A stretch of DNA of 48,570 nucleotides from Sutcliffiella tianshenii. GTDB lineage: Bacteria > Bacillota > Bacilli > Bacillales > Bacillaceae_I. Shown here one piece after another: positions 26,560 through 34,931 of the stretch. The notes under the pieces were generated by a model. That model was given only the letters and a program-made list of their open reading frames with translations, was not told the DNA's origin and ran no database searches. Position 1 is the stretch's first letter, and each line of letters opens with the position of its first letter. The stretch lies in assembly GCF_016908565.1 (NCBI RefSeq), contig NZ_JAFBED010000018.1:1-48570 (forward strand), given 5' to 3'. Made by a program: the position numbers and the translations under genes.

Positions 26560-26588
26560 ATGCTACCACAACAAAAAAGTGACGTCAA
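26560..26588 (-). promoter_or_regulatory. SigA-type promoter of rpoBC
   Basis: The -35 box TTGACG (26588-26583) and -10 box TAGCAT (26565-26560) are 17 bases apart. The -35 box contains the TGA stop codon of rsmC (26587-26585). Start near 26553 gives a leader of about 220 bases before rpoB. Confidence 0.75.
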
Positions 26589-27190
26589 CCTTTTTTTGAT
26601 CTAATAATATAGTAGCCTTTTTTCTTCACAACCACGTCAACTTCTTCAAATAGTGACTCCAGCTTCTCCATTGCCGATGGCGCACCTTGCTTTTTCTGGA
26701 TCACGATCCACAGTTCGCCACCAACGGCCAAATGCTTGAATGATTTCTCCAGGATTTCATGCACCACTTTTTTTCCCGCACGTATCGGCGGATTGGAAAG
26801 GATTGCCGCGTACTTTGTCGAAGTCACCTTTTCAAATATATCACTTGAAAAGATGTTAACATTTTCGATTCTGTTTCTGTCGGCATTGATTTTCGCCAAC
26901 TCCACAGCTCTCTCATTGATATCTATCATATCTACTCGTCTTTCGGGAAAAGCCTTGGCAAGCGAAAGGCCGATCGGGCCATATCCGCAGCCGACATCCA
27001 GGATATCCCCTGGAATTCCGGGTTCCGCAAAAGCTTCGATCAGGACTCTAGATCCGAAGTCCACTTCTTTTTTTGAAAAGACACCAGCATCCGTAGTAAA
27101 GATGAGCTTATGGCCTTTCAGCTCGAAATCCCAATGTTGTCTGTTGCTTTCCACGGAGGGTTTACTAGTATAATAATGATCTGCAGCCAT
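26585..27190 (-). CDS. Class I SAM-dependent methyltransferase, RsmC-like (YbxB)
   Basis: A 201-residue protein of the RsmC/RlmG N2-guanine methyltransferase family, matching B. subtilis YbxB in place and sequence. It has the SAM-binding motif ILDVGCGYGPIGLSLA, an acidic second-strand residue in VDMIDINERAVELA and the catalytic SNPPIRAGKKV (NPPI) motif of N-methyltransferases that act on exocyclic amines. Its rRNA target is inferred, not proven. I choose the ATG at 27190 because AAGGAG sits eight bases before it; the ATG at 27196 is too close. The rpoB -35 box overlaps its stop. Confidence 0.85.
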   Translation of the reverse strand: MAADHYYTSKPSVESNRQHWDFELKGHKLIFTTDAGVFSKKEVDFGSRVLIEAFAEPGIPGDILDVGCGYGPIGLSLAKAFPERRVDMIDINERAVELAKINADRNRIENVNIFSSDIFEKVTSTKYAAILSNPPIRAGKKVVHEILEKSFKHLAVGGELWIVIQKKQGAPSAMEKLESLFEEVDVVVKKKGYYIIRSKKG

Positions 27191-27284
27191 AGTCATTCTC
27201 CTTACTCCAAGTTTTGATGCAAATAATACGTTTGAAAAAAACAGTAACTAAACTATCTATCTTTTTGTGGTGAATCGATAGTTT

Positions 27285-27315
27285 AAAAAAAGCTCGCTAA
27301 CGGGTAGCGAGCTTT
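27285..27315 (-). terminator. Intrinsic terminator after rplL
   Basis: An A/T-capped stem (AAAGCTCGCTA / TAGCGAGCTTT, loop CCCGT) is followed by a T run on the minus strand, 15 bases after the rplL stop. It closes the rplJ-rplL unit before rsmC. Confidence 0.9.
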
Positions 27316-27329
27316 CTAAGAGCCTGTAA

Positions 27330-27689
27330 TTACTTAACTTCTACAGAAGCTCCAACTTCTTCAAGTTTAGCTTTGATTTCTTCAGCTTCTTCTTTAGCAA
27401 CGCCTTCTTTAAGAGCTTTAGGAGCGTTGTCAACTAGTTCTTTCGCTTCTTTCAAACCAAGACCAGTAAGTTCGCGAACTACTTTGATAACCTTGATTTT
27501 TTGTCCACCAGCGCTAGCTAGTACTACGTCGAATTCAGTTTGCTCAGCAGCAGCTTCAGTAGCTACACCAGCAGCAGCTACAGGAGCAGCAGCAGTTACA
27601 CCAAATTCTTCTTCGATTGCTTTTACTAGGTCGTTTAATTCTAAAACAGTCATATTCTTAACCGCTTCAATGATTTGTTCGTGTGTCAT
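27330..27689 (-). CDS. rplL: 50S ribosomal protein L7/L12
   Basis: The multi-copy stalk protein that recruits translation GTPases. The 119-residue protein has the N-terminal dimerisation domain ([27 protein letters not shown]), a flexible alanine-rich hinge ([17 protein letters not shown], about 34-50) and the C-terminal factor-binding domain with [24 protein letters not shown]. It is 65 nt after rplJ and before a strong terminator. Confidence 0.98.
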   Translation of the reverse strand: MTHEQIIEAVKNMTVLELNDLVKAIEEEFGVTAAAPVAAAGVATEAAAEQTEFDVVLASAGGQKIKVIKVVRELTGLGLKEAKELVDNAPKALKEGVAKEEAEEIKAKLEEVGASVEVK

Positions 27690-27754
27690 TGTTAATTTCC
27701 TCCTTAAATATTATAGGTTTTATTGTTTTTCTTACTTAACTTGCTAGATGAATA

Positions 27755-28255
27755 TTAAGCGCCTTGCTCTTCTTTTTGCTCTGCAACTGCTTTTGTAACA
27801 AGAGCGAAGTTACGGATCGGAGCTTGAAGGACGCTAAGCAACATAGAAAGTAGACCTTCGCGGGATGGAAGTTCAGCAAGAGCTTTCACTTGTTCCACAG
27901 TCGCTACATTTCCTTCGATTACACCAGCTTTGATTTCCAATGCTTCATGCTTTTTAGCGAAGTCATTCAAAATTTTAGCAGGAGCCACAACATCTTCAGT
28001 AGAGAACGCAATCGCGTTAGGTCCTGTAAGTGCGTCGTTTAGTCCAGCTAGTTCAGCTGCTTCAGCCGCGCGGCGAGTTAAAGAGTTTTTGTAAACCTTG
28101 AACTCAACACCTGCTTCACGAAGTTGTTTACGAAGTTCAGTTACTTCGGATACGTTAAGTCCACGGTAGTCAACTACGATTGTAGAAACGGAACCTTTGA
28201 ACTTATCGGCGATTTCTCCAACAATTTCCTTCTTGATTTCAACTGCTTTGCTCAT
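27755..28255 (-). CDS. rplJ: 50S ribosomal protein L10
   Basis: L10 anchors L7/L12 dimers to 23S rRNA. The 166-residue protein has [26 protein letters not shown] and [12 protein letters not shown] in the RNA-binding domain and a C-terminal helix for L7/L12. The L10-L12 complex represses its own mRNA in bacteria by binding the leader, and a leader of that type precedes the gene (28312-28440). Confidence 0.98.
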   Translation of the reverse strand: MSKAVEIKKEIVGEIADKFKGSVSTIVVDYRGLNVSEVTELRKQLREAGVEFKVYKNSLTRRAAEAAELAGLNDALTGPNAIAFSTEDVVAPAKILNDFAKKHEALEIKAGVIEGNVATVEQVKALAELPSREGLLSMLLSVLQAPIRNFALVTKAVAEQKEEQGA

Positions 28256-28311
28256 CGTTACACCTCCTATATAGTTGGTTACTACTTATACCGACCGGTG
28301 TACATAAAGAA

Positions 28312-28440
28312 TGCCTCCACGTAACATGGAGGCAGAAATTTTAGTTTAAAAAAGCATAAAGCCTTTTATCGTAAAATCTACACCTCGGTAGGGAATTAAG
28401 CTCATATTCGAGCACCTACTGTCTACGGTACAAACAATAT
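28312..28440 (-). promoter_or_regulatory. Ribosomal L10 leader (autoregulatory) with attenuator
   Basis: Between a perfect promoter and rplJ the RNA contains the conserved L10-leader features: a CCGTAGACAGTAGGTG segment, a GCTCGAATATGAGC helix and a CCCTACCGAGG segment. These pair to give the kink-turn stem recognised by L10(L12)4. It is followed by a stem of eight pairs TGCCTCCA/TGGAGGCA (28334-28312) with a short T-rich tail, placed as an attenuator. The assignment rests on remembered Rfam L10_leader features. Confidence 0.85.
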
Positions 28441-28461
28441 CATTTTATAAACACAACGATT

Positions 28462-28490
28462 ATTATAACCGTGTAGTTAACTTATGTCAA
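28462..28490 (-). promoter_or_regulatory. Consensus SigA promoter of rplJL
   Basis: TTGACA (28490-28485), 17 bases, TATAAT (28467-28462): an exact match to SigA consensus in both boxes and spacing. It lies just after the rplA stop. Confidence 0.92.
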
Positions 28491-28494
28491 TATG

Positions 28495-29199
28495 TTAGTT
28501 TTTTACAGCTACAACAGTAGAAGTATCAACTTTTACGCCAGGGCCCATTGTTGAAGTAACGGCAACGTTCTTCATGAATGTACCTTTAGCAGCAGCTGGT
28601 TTAGCTTTTTGTAATGTTTCGAAGATCGTACCGAAGTTCTCAACAAGTTTGATATCTTCGAAAGAGATCTTACCGATTGGAACGTGGATGTTACCGGATT
28701 TATCAAGGCGGTATTCTACTTTACCAGCTTTGATTTCGTTAACAGCTTTCGTTACGTCGAATGTTACAGTACCAGTTTTAGGGTTTGGCATTAAACCTTT
28801 AGGTCCCAATACGCGACCAAGCTTACCAACTTCACCCATCATGTCTGGAGTAGCAACGATTACATCAAAGTCGAACCAACCTTGGCTGATCTTTTGGATC
28901 ATATCTGCATCTCCAACGTAGTCAGCTCCAGCAGCTTCCGCTTCTTTCGCTTTCTCGCCTTTAGCAAATACTAGAACCTTTTGAGTTTTACCAGTTCCGT
29001 GAGGAAGAACTACTGCTCCACGGATTTGTTGGTCGTTTTTACGAGGGTCAACTCCAAGGCGGAATGCAACTTCCACAGTAGCGTCGAACTTCGCAGTGTT
29101 TGTTTTCTTAACTAATTCGATAGCTTCGTTAACAGAGTAAGCCGTTTGACGGTCTACAAGTTTCGCAGCTTCGATGTACTTTTTACCTCTTTTAGCCAT
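28495..29199 (-). CDS. rplA: 50S ribosomal protein L1
   Basis: L1 forms the mobile L1 stalk at the E site and is a translational repressor of its own mRNA in many bacteria. The 234-residue protein starts [16 protein letters not shown] and contains [22 protein letters not shown], the signature [23 protein letters not shown] and [13 protein letters not shown] possible L1-binding element overlaps the region before its ribosome site. Confidence 0.98.
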   Translation of the reverse strand: MAKRGKKYIEAAKLVDRQTAYSVNEAIELVKKTNTAKFDATVEVAFRLGVDPRKNDQQIRGAVVLPHGTGKTQKVLVFAKGEKAKEAEAAGADYVGDADMIQKISQGWFDFDVIVATPDMMGEVGKLGRVLGPKGLMPNPKTGTVTFDVTKAVNEIKAGKVEYRLDKSGNIHVPIGKISFEDIKLVENFGTIFETLQKAKPAAAKGTFMKNVAVTSTMGPGVKVDTSTVVAVKN

Positions 29200-29215
29200 T
29201 TTAAATGTCCTCCTT

Positions 29216-29243
29216 ATGTGGTTTTAGCGGAATAACCTCCCAC
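29216..29243 (-). promoter_or_regulatory. GTGGGAGG/CCACAT motif before rplA (possible L1 site)
   Basis: On the minus strand GTGGGAGG (29243-29236) and ACCACAT (29222-29216) flank a short loop and can pair GTGG with CCAC, directly before AAGGAGG of rplA. The same motif occurs before rplK. This resembles the rRNA site that L1 mimics for autoregulation, by inference. Confidence 0.5.
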
Positions 29244-29250
29244 GAATAAA

Positions 29251-29284
29251 GGTTGCGAATTGGCAATAGACCGAATCCGCAACC
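29251..29284 (-). promoter_or_regulatory. Hairpin in rplK-rplA gap
   Basis: A stem of about 11 pairs (GGTTGCGGATT / AATTCGCAACC, one mismatch) lies between rplK and rplA, with no T run, so it is not a terminator. It may shape the L1 leader or protect processed RNA ends. Confidence 0.5.
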
Positions 29285-29314
29285 CCGAACAGCAGTTAAA
29301 TCAATAGCGATGGA

Positions 29315-29740
29315 TTAGTCTTCGATGACGATACCCATGCTACGAGCAGTACCTTCAACCATGCGCATTGCAGCTTCTACACTGGCAGCGTTAAGGTCTG
29401 GCATTTTCGTTTCCGCAATCTCGCGTACTTTGTCACGCTTAACTGTTGCAACTTTATTACGGTTTGGTTCACCAGAACCAGACTGGATACCAGCTGCTAC
29501 TTTAAGCAATACTGCAGCAGGTGGAGTTTTCGTAATAAATGTAAATGAACGGTCTTCAAAAACCGTAATTTCAACAGGGATAATTAGACCAGCTTGGTCC
29601 GCTGTACGAGCGTTGAACTCCTTACAGAAACCCATGATGTTAACACCTGCTTGACCTAGTGCTGGTCCAACCGGTGGTGCTGGGTTAGCTTTCGCTGCTG
29701 GAATTTGTAGCTTTACCATTTTGATTACTTTTTTAGCCAC
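29315..29740 (-). CDS. rplK: 50S ribosomal protein L11
   Basis: L11 at the GTPase-associated centre, needed for RelA activation. The 141-residue protein has the proline-rich N-terminus ([29 protein letters not shown]) where thiostrepton resistance maps (unaltered) and the C-terminal RNA-binding domain ending [11 protein letters not shown]-like. The start is a GTG at 29740 with AAGGAGGTG before it, matching the family length. First gene of rplK-rplA. Confidence 0.97.
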   Translation of the reverse strand: MAKKVIKMVKLQIPAAKANPAPPVGPALGQAGVNIMGFCKEFNARTADQAGLIIPVEITVFEDRSFTFITKTPPAAVLLKVAAGIQSGSGEPNRNKVATVKRDKVREIAETKMPDLNAASVEAAMRMVEGTARSMGIVIED

Positions 29741-29764
29741 GAGACACACCTCCTTAAGTCCGTG

Positions 29765-29793
29765 ATGTGGTATCTGGGATTGCTCCCTCCCAC
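29765..29793 (-). promoter_or_regulatory. GTGGGAGG/CCACAT motif before rplK (possible L1 site)
   Basis: The minus strand GTGGGAGG (29793-29786) and ACCACAT (29771-29765) can pair through GTGG/CCAC, 25-50 bases before rplK. It mirrors the motif before rplA. L1 or L11 as ligand is inference. Confidence 0.45.
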
Positions 29794-29871
29794 TCAACTC
29801 ATTCTTTATATATTAGATAAAGAATATTTTTTTATTGATAGTCTCTTTTCAGAGACATACTGACCTTTGAA

Positions 29872-29900
29872 ATAATATCACTTTTACGAAATTATTTCAA
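29872..29900 (-). promoter_or_regulatory. SigA-type promoter of rplK-rplA
   Basis: TTGAAA (29900-29895) and TATTAT (29877-29872) are 17 bases apart, each with one mismatch. Transcription would start about 125 bases before rplK, leaving a structured leader with a TCTCTGAAAAGAGA hairpin. Confidence 0.75.
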
Positions 29901-29911
29901 GTTTTTTTACA

Positions 29912-30445
29912 TTATAATTTTTCGATCTGTGTAAAGTCAAGCTCCACAGGGGTTTCACGGCCGAACATATTAACAAGGACTTTCACTTTGTGCTTATCTT
30001 TATCCATCTCAGTGATGTGTCCGGTGAAGTTTGCGAAAGGACCTTCTTTTACACGTACCGTTTCTTTCATTTCGAAATCCACTTCGACCATTTTCTCCGC
30101 CATGCCCATTCTCTTGAGGATGAATTGGATTTCATCATCCAATAGAGGGGTAGGTTTTGATCCTGATCCGCTTGAACCTACAAATCCGGTTACACCAGGT
30201 GTGTTACGCACTACATACCAGGAATCATCTGTCATGACGATTTCCACAAGCACGTATCCTGGGAATACTTTCTTCTTGGTTACTTTTTTCTTGCCGTTCT
30301 TGATATCTGTTTCTTCCTCTTCGGGAACAACGACACGGAAGATCTTGTCTTGCATTCCCATAGACTCTACTCTTTTTTCTAAGTTCGCTTTTACTTTATT
30401 CTCGTAACCGGAATAAGTATGAACGACGTACCAGCTTTTTTCCAT
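29912..30445 (-). CDS. nusG: Transcription termination/antitermination factor NusG
   Basis: NusG binds RNA polymerase and controls pausing; in Bacillus it also stimulates pausing and intrinsic termination. The 177-residue protein has the NGN domain (WYVVHTYSGYENKVKANLEKR, FPGYVLVEIVMTDDSWYVVRNTPGVTGFVG) and a C-terminal KOW domain (KEGPFANFTGHITEMDKDKHKVKVLVNMFGR). Its 5' region contains a promoter followed by a terminator, unusual for this operon. Confidence 0.98.
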   Translation of the reverse strand: MEKSWYVVHTYSGYENKVKANLEKRVESMGMQDKIFRVVVPEEEETDIKNGKKKVTKKKVFPGYVLVEIVMTDDSWYVVRNTPGVTGFVGSSGSGSKPTPLLDDEIQFILKRMGMAEKMVEVDFEMKETVRVKEGPFANFTGHITEMDKDKHKVKVLVNMFGRETPVELDFTQIEKL

Positions 30446-30569
30446 GTAATAGGACTAACTGTCCGTCCCTCCCCATTAATCTTTATTTTTTGTTGATTGA
30501 TTCTTATTTGCATTGCTGCCAACTAATCATAAAAGATAGGCTTACTAGCTACCTATTTTTCTCCAAATG

Positions 30570-30595
30570 AAAAAACCCGTTGGACGGGTTTTTTT
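30570..30595 (-). terminator. Terminator between secE and nusG
   Basis: A stem AAAAAACCCGT / ACGGGTTTTTT with loop CCA and T runs on both strands, so it can act in either direction. It lies 73 bases after the secE stop and 125 bases before nusG, and only about 20 bases after a likely promoter, so it may attenuate nusG. Confidence 0.9.
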
Positions 30596-30613
30596 GTAAA
30601 CAGTATTAATCAC

Positions 30614-30644
30614 ATTATACCATGATATAACATGACTTATTCAA
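30614..30644 (-). promoter_or_regulatory. Extended -10 promoter upstream of nusG
   Basis: TATAAT (30619-30614) is preceded by TGG, giving an extended -10 (TGnTATAAT). A -35-like TTGAAT (30644-30639) is 19 bases upstream. Start near 30607, just before the terminator at 30595-30570. Confidence 0.6.
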
Positions 30645-30668
30645 GTGTAAAAGGAATAAGTGCGAAAT

Positions 30669-30851
30669 TTATCGTATTACTAGACGAATAAGCTCGGAAA
30701 TCCCTAGATCTACAACATAGAAGAACACTGCTGCGAAAACAACGGTAGTTACTACTGTGATTGTATAGCGAGTTAATTCCTTACGTTTAGGCCAACTGAC
30801 CTTTTTCATTTCACGGTTCACACCACGAAAGAAGTTAGTTAAACGTTGCAT
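30669..30851 (-). CDS. secE: Protein translocase subunit SecE
   Basis: A small membrane subunit that clamps SecY. The 60-residue Gram-positive form has one transmembrane segment (YTITVVTTVVFAAVFFYVVDLGI) after an amphipathic helix containing the conserved EMKKVSWPKRKEL. The start at 30851 follows GGAGG by eight bases; an in-frame ATG at 30872 lies before that site. Confidence 0.96.
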   Translation of the reverse strand: MQRLTNFFRGVNREMKKVSWPKRKELTRYTITVVTTVVFAAVFFYVVDLGISELIRLVIR

Positions 30852-30884
30852 CCATGTAACCTCCAACCCCATAAATACTATTAT

Positions 30885-31034
30885 CTATTTTGTTTCCCGA
30901 TGAACGGTATGAGCATTGCAAACCTTACAAAACTTCTTTATTTCCAAACGCTCGCCACTTTGCGCGTTCCCTTTTACAGTAGAGTAGTTCCTAGAACCAC
31001 ATTGCGCGCAGGCAAGCACCAATTTACTCTGCAT
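30885..31034 (-). CDS. rpmG: 50S ribosomal protein L33, zinc-binding form
   Basis: Read directly from the sequence: a 49-residue protein starting [19 protein letters not shown] and ending [10 protein letters not shown]. It has CxxC pairs at C9/C12 and C36/C39, so it is the zinc (C+) form. L33 sits at the E site of the 50S. It precedes secE by 33 nt, as rpmGB does in B. subtilis. The ribosome site is weak (GGTGGTG). Confidence 0.93.
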   Translation of the reverse strand: MQSKLVLACAQCGSRNYSTVKGNAQSGERLEIKKFCKVCNAHTVHRETK

Positions 31035-31068
31035 TGAGTACACCACCACATACATAGATGTCCATAAA

Positions 31069-31098
31069 AATGTAACATACCTGTAACATGGATGTCAA
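31069..31098 (-). promoter_or_regulatory. SigA-type promoter of rpmG-secE
   Basis: TTGACA (31098-31093), 18 bases, TACATT (31074-31069), 35 bases before the rpmG start and just after sigH. The -35 is a perfect match. Confidence 0.7.
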
Positions 31099-31125
31099 CG
31101 GTACCAAAATGGAGCCGGATACTTA

Positions 31126-31776
31126 TTAAAGCGTAATCTCCCTTAATTCTAGGTATCTCTCAAGCTTTCTTTTCACCCGCTGCAGAGCATTATCGATCGA
31201 CTTCACATGCCGGTTTAAATCTTCTGAAATTTCCTGATAGGATCTTCCGTCCAGATAGAGAACAAGCACCTTTCGTTCTAGGTCACTCAAAAGCTCTGCC
31301 ATTTTGACTTCTATATCATCAAATTCCTCTTGGTTAATGATCAGTTCTTCAGGGTCCATCACCTTTGCCCCTGAGATCACATCCATTAACGTACGATCTG
31401 ATTCCTCATCATATATAGGCTTGTCCAGTGAAACGTATGAATTAAGTGGAATATGCTTTTGTCTCGTTGCTGTCTTGATCGCTGTAATGATCTGCCTGGT
31501 AATACAAAGTTCGGCAAACGCCTTGAAGGAGGTAAGCTTGTCCTCTCTGAAGTCGCGTATTGCCTTGTAGAGACCTATCATTCCTTCCTGCACAATATCT
31601 TCGCGATCTGCACCAATGAGAAAGTAGGATCTAGCCTTCGCCCTTACAAAGTTTTTATACTTGTTGATTAAATAGTCCAGCGCTTCACTATCACCCATAT
31701 GCACGTGTTCGACTACCTGCTCGTCTTCCATTAATTCCAATACCCTGCTAGTTTTTCTTGGGTCGCTCACTATCAC
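31126..31776 (-). CDS. sigH: RNA polymerase sigma-H factor
   Basis: Sigma factor for the transition to stationary phase, competence and early sporulation in Bacillus, suggesting a spore-former. The 216-residue sigma-70 family protein has region 2 (DYLINKYKNFVRAKARSYFLIGADREDIVQEGMIGLYKAI) with RSYFLIGADREDI, and region 4 (LERKVLVLYLDGRSYQEISEDLNRHVKSIDNALQRVKRK). Only the first 15 or so residues differ from B. subtilis. I use the GTG at 31776, six bases after GGAGGG. Confidence 0.96.
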   Translation of the reverse strand: MIVSDPRKTSRVLELMEDEQVVEHVHMGDSEALDYLINKYKNFVRAKARSYFLIGADREDIVQEGMIGLYKAIRDFREDKLTSFKAFAELCITRQIITAIKTATRQKHIPLNSYVSLDKPIYDEESDRTLMDVISGAKVMDPEELIINQEEFDDIEVKMAELLSDLERKVLVLYLDGRSYQEISEDLNRHVKSIDNALQRVKRKLERYLELREITL

Positions 31777-31810
31777 ACCTATCCCTCCGACCGAAACAGT
31801 AGATAGAAAT

Positions 31811-31840
31811 ATTATACAGTAGGCTTAAATTGACCGTCAA
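31811..31840 (-). promoter_or_regulatory. SigA-type promoter of sigH
   Basis: TTGACG (31840-31835) and TATAAT (31816-31811), 18 bases apart, 35 bases before the sigH start. In B. subtilis sigH is repressed by AbrB; an AbrB site cannot be judged by eye. Confidence 0.8.
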
Positions 31841-31844
31841 CCAC

Positions 31845-32354
31845 TCATCGCTGCCCTCTGCGCCATTTTTCGAAAATTGCTGAAAGTTCAGTGTTTAATT
31901 CAATGCGTTTTGAGGGTTTTTCGTTGGTAAAATTTGTTACTTTCTTTTTTATCCGATTCTCAATGGCATTGGTTTCATTCAGCAGTTCGCGTGCCGATTT
32001 TCTCAGCGCTCCCTGCCCGAATATCGCCCACTGCTCGGTGAAATCGGACGTTGCTACATGGATCTGTGTGCGAATATCGCTGAGGCTGATTGCCAATTTC
32101 TCGATCCGTTCGTCTGCGGTTTCATTTTCCCTAGTATAGATGACTTCCACGCGATGGTTTTTATATTTCGTTTCAATGCCTTGGGATAGGTGGGCATCAA
32201 AGACCACCATCACCCGATAGCCGGTATAAGCCTGGTATTCCGCCATTTTTGAAACAAGGATATCACGTGCCAGAGCAAGATCCTGATCCTTCAGTTTCCT
32301 CAGCTCCGGCCACGCGCCGATAATGTTGTAACCATCAACTAGCAAGATATCCAT
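31845..32354 (-). CDS. rae1: Ribosome-dependent mRNA endoribonuclease Rae1 (YacP)
   Basis: A NYN/PIN-like nuclease that cuts mRNA in the ribosomal A site in B. subtilis. The 169-residue protein has the N-terminal acidic motif LLVDGYNIIGAWPEL, YRVMVVFDAHLS and the ADERIEKLAISLSDIRTQIHVATSDFTEQWAIFGQGA region with acidic catalytic residues. It starts six bases after rlmB, the same context as in bacilli. Confidence 0.93.
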   Translation of the reverse strand: MDILLVDGYNIIGAWPELRKLKDQDLALARDILVSKMAEYQAYTGYRVMVVFDAHLSQGIETKYKNHRVEVIYTRENETADERIEKLAISLSDIRTQIHVATSDFTEQWAIFGQGALRKSARELLNETNAIENRIKKKVTNFTNEKPSKRIELNTELSAIFEKWRRGQR

Positions 32355-32360
32355 TGCTAG

Positions 32361-33104
32361 TTATACTCCTGCCGGCTGTCGTTTGCGGTATACCTCATAC
32401 ATTAAAAGACTTGCTGCCACAGATGCGTTCAGGGAAGTGACCTTTCCTACCATCGGCAAGGAAATGAGGAAGTCGCATTTATCCTTTAGCAGCCTTGCCA
32501 TCCCTTTTCCTTCACTCCCGATGATCAATCCAGTCGGCAAGGTCCCGTCCATGTTCCGGTAATCTACGGTTCCTTTTGCATCTGTACCGAAAATCCATAA
32601 TCCCTTTTCCTTGAGCTCGTCCACCGTGCGAGCCAGGTTGGTGACCCGGACCACCGGAACATGCTCAATGGCGCCTGTTGAAGCTTTTGCTACCGTTGCA
32701 GTCAATCCTACCGCACGCCGCTTCGGAATGATGATGCCATGTGCCCCTACTGCATCTGCCGTCCTCATGATCGACCCCAGATTATGAGGATCTTCTATTT
32801 CATCCAAAATCAGAAAGAATGGTGTTTCCTTTCTTTTTTCCGCCAAGAGAAAAAGGTCGTCAAGTTCCGCGTAGTCATATGCGGCAACAGATGCCACCAC
32901 ACCTTGATGGTTTCCTTCTGCCATTTGGTCGATTTTCTTTTTTGGTACAAATTGCACCAGTACATTCGCTTCTTTTGCAAGGTCGATGATCTGTTGCATG
33001 GATCCTTTTTGTGATCCTTCGGCTATCCAGAGCTTATTGATTTCCCGTTTAGATTTCAATGCCTCTAAAACAGGGTTTCTTCCGATGATAAATTCTTTTG
33101 ACAT
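32361..33104 (-). CDS. rlmB: 23S rRNA (guanosine-2'-O)-methyltransferase RlmB
   Basis: A SpoU-family 2'-O-methyltransferase acting on the P-loop guanosine 2251 (E. coli numbering). The 247-residue protein has an N-terminal L30e-like RNA-binding domain and the SPOUT motifs EIEDPHNLGSIMRTADA, LIIGSEGKGMARL and SLNASVAASLLMYE. I choose the ATG at 33104, behind GAGGTG and two bases after the mrnC stop; a GTG two codons upstream overlaps that site. YacO is the B. subtilis name. Confidence 0.93.
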   Translation of the reverse strand: MSKEFIIGRNPVLEALKSKREINKLWIAEGSQKGSMQQIIDLAKEANVLVQFVPKKKIDQMAEGNHQGVVASVAAYDYAELDDLFLLAEKRKETPFFLILDEIEDPHNLGSIMRTADAVGAHGIIIPKRRAVGLTATVAKASTGAIEHVPVVRVTNLARTVDELKEKGLWIFGTDAKGTVDYRNMDGTLPTGLIIGSEGKGMARLLKDKCDFLISLPMVGKVTSLNASVAASLLMYEVYRKRQPAGV

Positions 33105-33106
33105 CC

Positions 33107-33517
33107 TCACTCACCTCTTTCTTCATCTACGATTCCAATGCAATCTCCGATGACTTGTTCCATTCTGTCTGTTGCCCCCGATAAGTATAAAAATCCGATC
33201 AATGCCTCAAAGGCAGTGGAGTAGCGGTAGGTTTGAACATCCGTATTTCGCGGTACCGAACCTGACTTCGCATTGCGTCCCCGCCTGATCACCGCCTCCT
33301 CTTCCTCCGTGAAAAATCCCGCTTCGGCCAACTTGTGCAGCAAGCGTGCCTGCGCTTTGGCAGACACATAGCTAGTTGCTGTCCGATGTAGCTGATTGGG
33401 TCTTATTTTCCCGAGCTTCAGGAGGTGATGACGGATATAAGTCTCATATACCGCATCACCCATATAAGCAAGGGCAAGGCTATTTAGTTGCTTTGCATCT
33501 ACATTGTTGGTGCTCAT
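33107..33517 (-). CDS. mrnC: Mini-ribonuclease III
   Basis: Mini-III matures the ends of 23S rRNA with L3 help. The 136-residue protein is an RNase III catalytic domain without the double-stranded-RNA-binding domain. It shows [19 protein letters not shown] (the signature acidic residues) and [14 protein letters not shown] (second acidic site). It is seven bases after cysS and two before rlmB, so rRNA processing is tied to the cys operon. Confidence 0.96.
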   Translation of the reverse strand: MSTNNVDAKQLNSLALAYMGDAVYETYIRHHLLKLGKIRPNQLHRTATSYVSAKAQARLLHKLAEAGFFTEEEEAVIRRGRNAKSGSVPRNTDVQTYRYSTAFEALIGFLYLSGATDRMEQVIGDCIGIVDEERGE

Positions 33518-33524
33518 GTATGTG

Positions 33525-34931
33525 TTACCCTCTTTTCCATCTCGTACCTTGTGCCGTATCCTCCAAGATGATATTTCTTTCTTTCAATTCATCCCTTATT
33601 TGATCTGAAGTTGCAAAATCGCGGTTCTTCCTTGCATCTATCCGCTTTTGTATCAATGCTTCTATTTCTTCGTCCAGCAATTCCGCTTCTTCTGTCAGCG
33701 CTACACCCAGCACACCGAACAGCTCTTCAAACTGGGTGATGAATGCCTGAAGCACTTTGACAGATGTATTCTTTTCACTCACATAAAGGTTTGCCTGTTT
33801 CGCCAAATCAAACAGGACGGAAATGGCATTGGCTGTATTGAAATCGTCGTCCATCACCGAGATGAACTCCTTCTTCAATGCATCCACCTTCTCAAACCAT
33901 TGATTGTCGTCGCTCTCCTCCGTCAGGTTGGCACTGCTGTCCATGCGGTGCTTCAGGTTGGAGTAGGCGGTCCTGATTCTCTCCAGACCGTTTTTCGTGC
34001 TTTCCAATAGTTCATCATTATAGTTGATCGGATGACGATAATGAACGGAAAGCATGAAGAAACGGATCAGCTGTGGATCATGCTTTTTTATGATGTCATG
34101 CACAAGGATAAAGTTGCCGAGTGACTTAGACATTTTCTCATTATCGATATTAATATACCCATTATGCAGCCAGTATTTCGCAAACGTCTTGCCTGTAAGC
34201 GCCTCGGTTTGGGCGATCTCGTTTTCATGATGCGGGAAGGAAAGGTCCTGTCCGCCTGCATGGATATCAATCGTATCGCCAAGATACTTGCGCGCCATGG
34301 CAGAGCATTCGATATGCCATCCCGGACGCCCTTTCCCCCAAGGGCTTTCCCAGAAGATTTCCCCTTCCTTTGCCGCTTTCCAAAGAACAAAGTCCAGAGC
34401 ATCCTGTTTCTTTTCCCCAACTTCGATGCGGGTACCTAGCTGCAGGTCCTCGATCGGCTGATGGGAAAGCTTTCCGTACTCCTTGAATTCCCGCGTCCTG
34501 TAATACACATCCCCGCCGGACTCATAGGCAAAGCCCTTTTCAATCAATGCTTCGATGAACTCAATGATTATATCCATATTTTCCGTCACGCGCGGGTGTA
34601 CGGTTGCCTGCTTGCATCCCAAAGCGGAAACATCCTCATGATAGGCTGCAATAAAACGCTCCGCAATAGTCGGCACATCCTCGCCGAGTTCATTCGCCGC
34701 TTTGATCAGTTTGTCATCGACATCGGTGAAATTGGATACATAGTTCACTTCATATCCGCGGTATTCAAGGTATCTTCTTACTGTATCGAACACAATCGGC
34801 GGTCTCGCATTACCTATATGAATATAATTATAGACAGTAGGCCCGCACACATACATTTTCACCTTTCCCTCTTCAAGCGGGGTGAATTTCTCCTTCTGGC
34901 GGGTCAAGGTATTATAAAGATGAATCGTCAT
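33525..34931 (-). CDS. cysS: Cysteinyl-tRNA synthetase
   Basis: Charges tRNA-Cys. The 468-residue class I enzyme has the zinc-binding C29, C209, H234 and E238, the HIGN motif at 38-41 and KMSKS at 266-270, with a C-terminal anticodon domain. Its first 20 bases overlap the 3' end of cysE, so translation is coupled and both are controlled by the T-box upstream. Confidence 0.98.
   Translation of the reverse strand: MTIHLYNTLTRQKEKFTPLEEGKVKMYVCGPTVYNYIHIGNARPPIVFDTVRRYLEYRGYEVNYVSNFTDVDDKLIKAANELGEDVPTIAERFIAAYHEDVSALGCKQATVHPRVTENMDIIIEFIEALIEKGFAYESGGDVYYRTREFKEYGKLSHQPIEDLQLGTRIEVGEKKQDALDFVLWKAAKEGEIFWESPWGKGRPGWHIECSAMARKYLGDTIDIHAGGQDLSFPHHENEIAQTEALTGKTFAKYWLHNGYINIDNEKMSKSLGNFILVHDIIKKHDPQLIRFFMLSVHYRHPINYNDELLESTKNGLERIRTAYSNLKHRMDSSANLTEESDDNQWFEKVDALKKEFISVMDDDFNTANAISVLFDLAKQANLYVSEKNTSVKVLQAFITQFEELFGVLGVALTEEAELLDEEIEALIQKRIDARKNRDFATSDQIRDELKERNIILEDTAQGTRWKRG

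Noticed and set aside
29741-29797. Longer N-terminus for L11 from an ATG at 29797
   Set aside because: It would translate the leader motif and the ribosome site. The GTG at 29740 gives the normal length.
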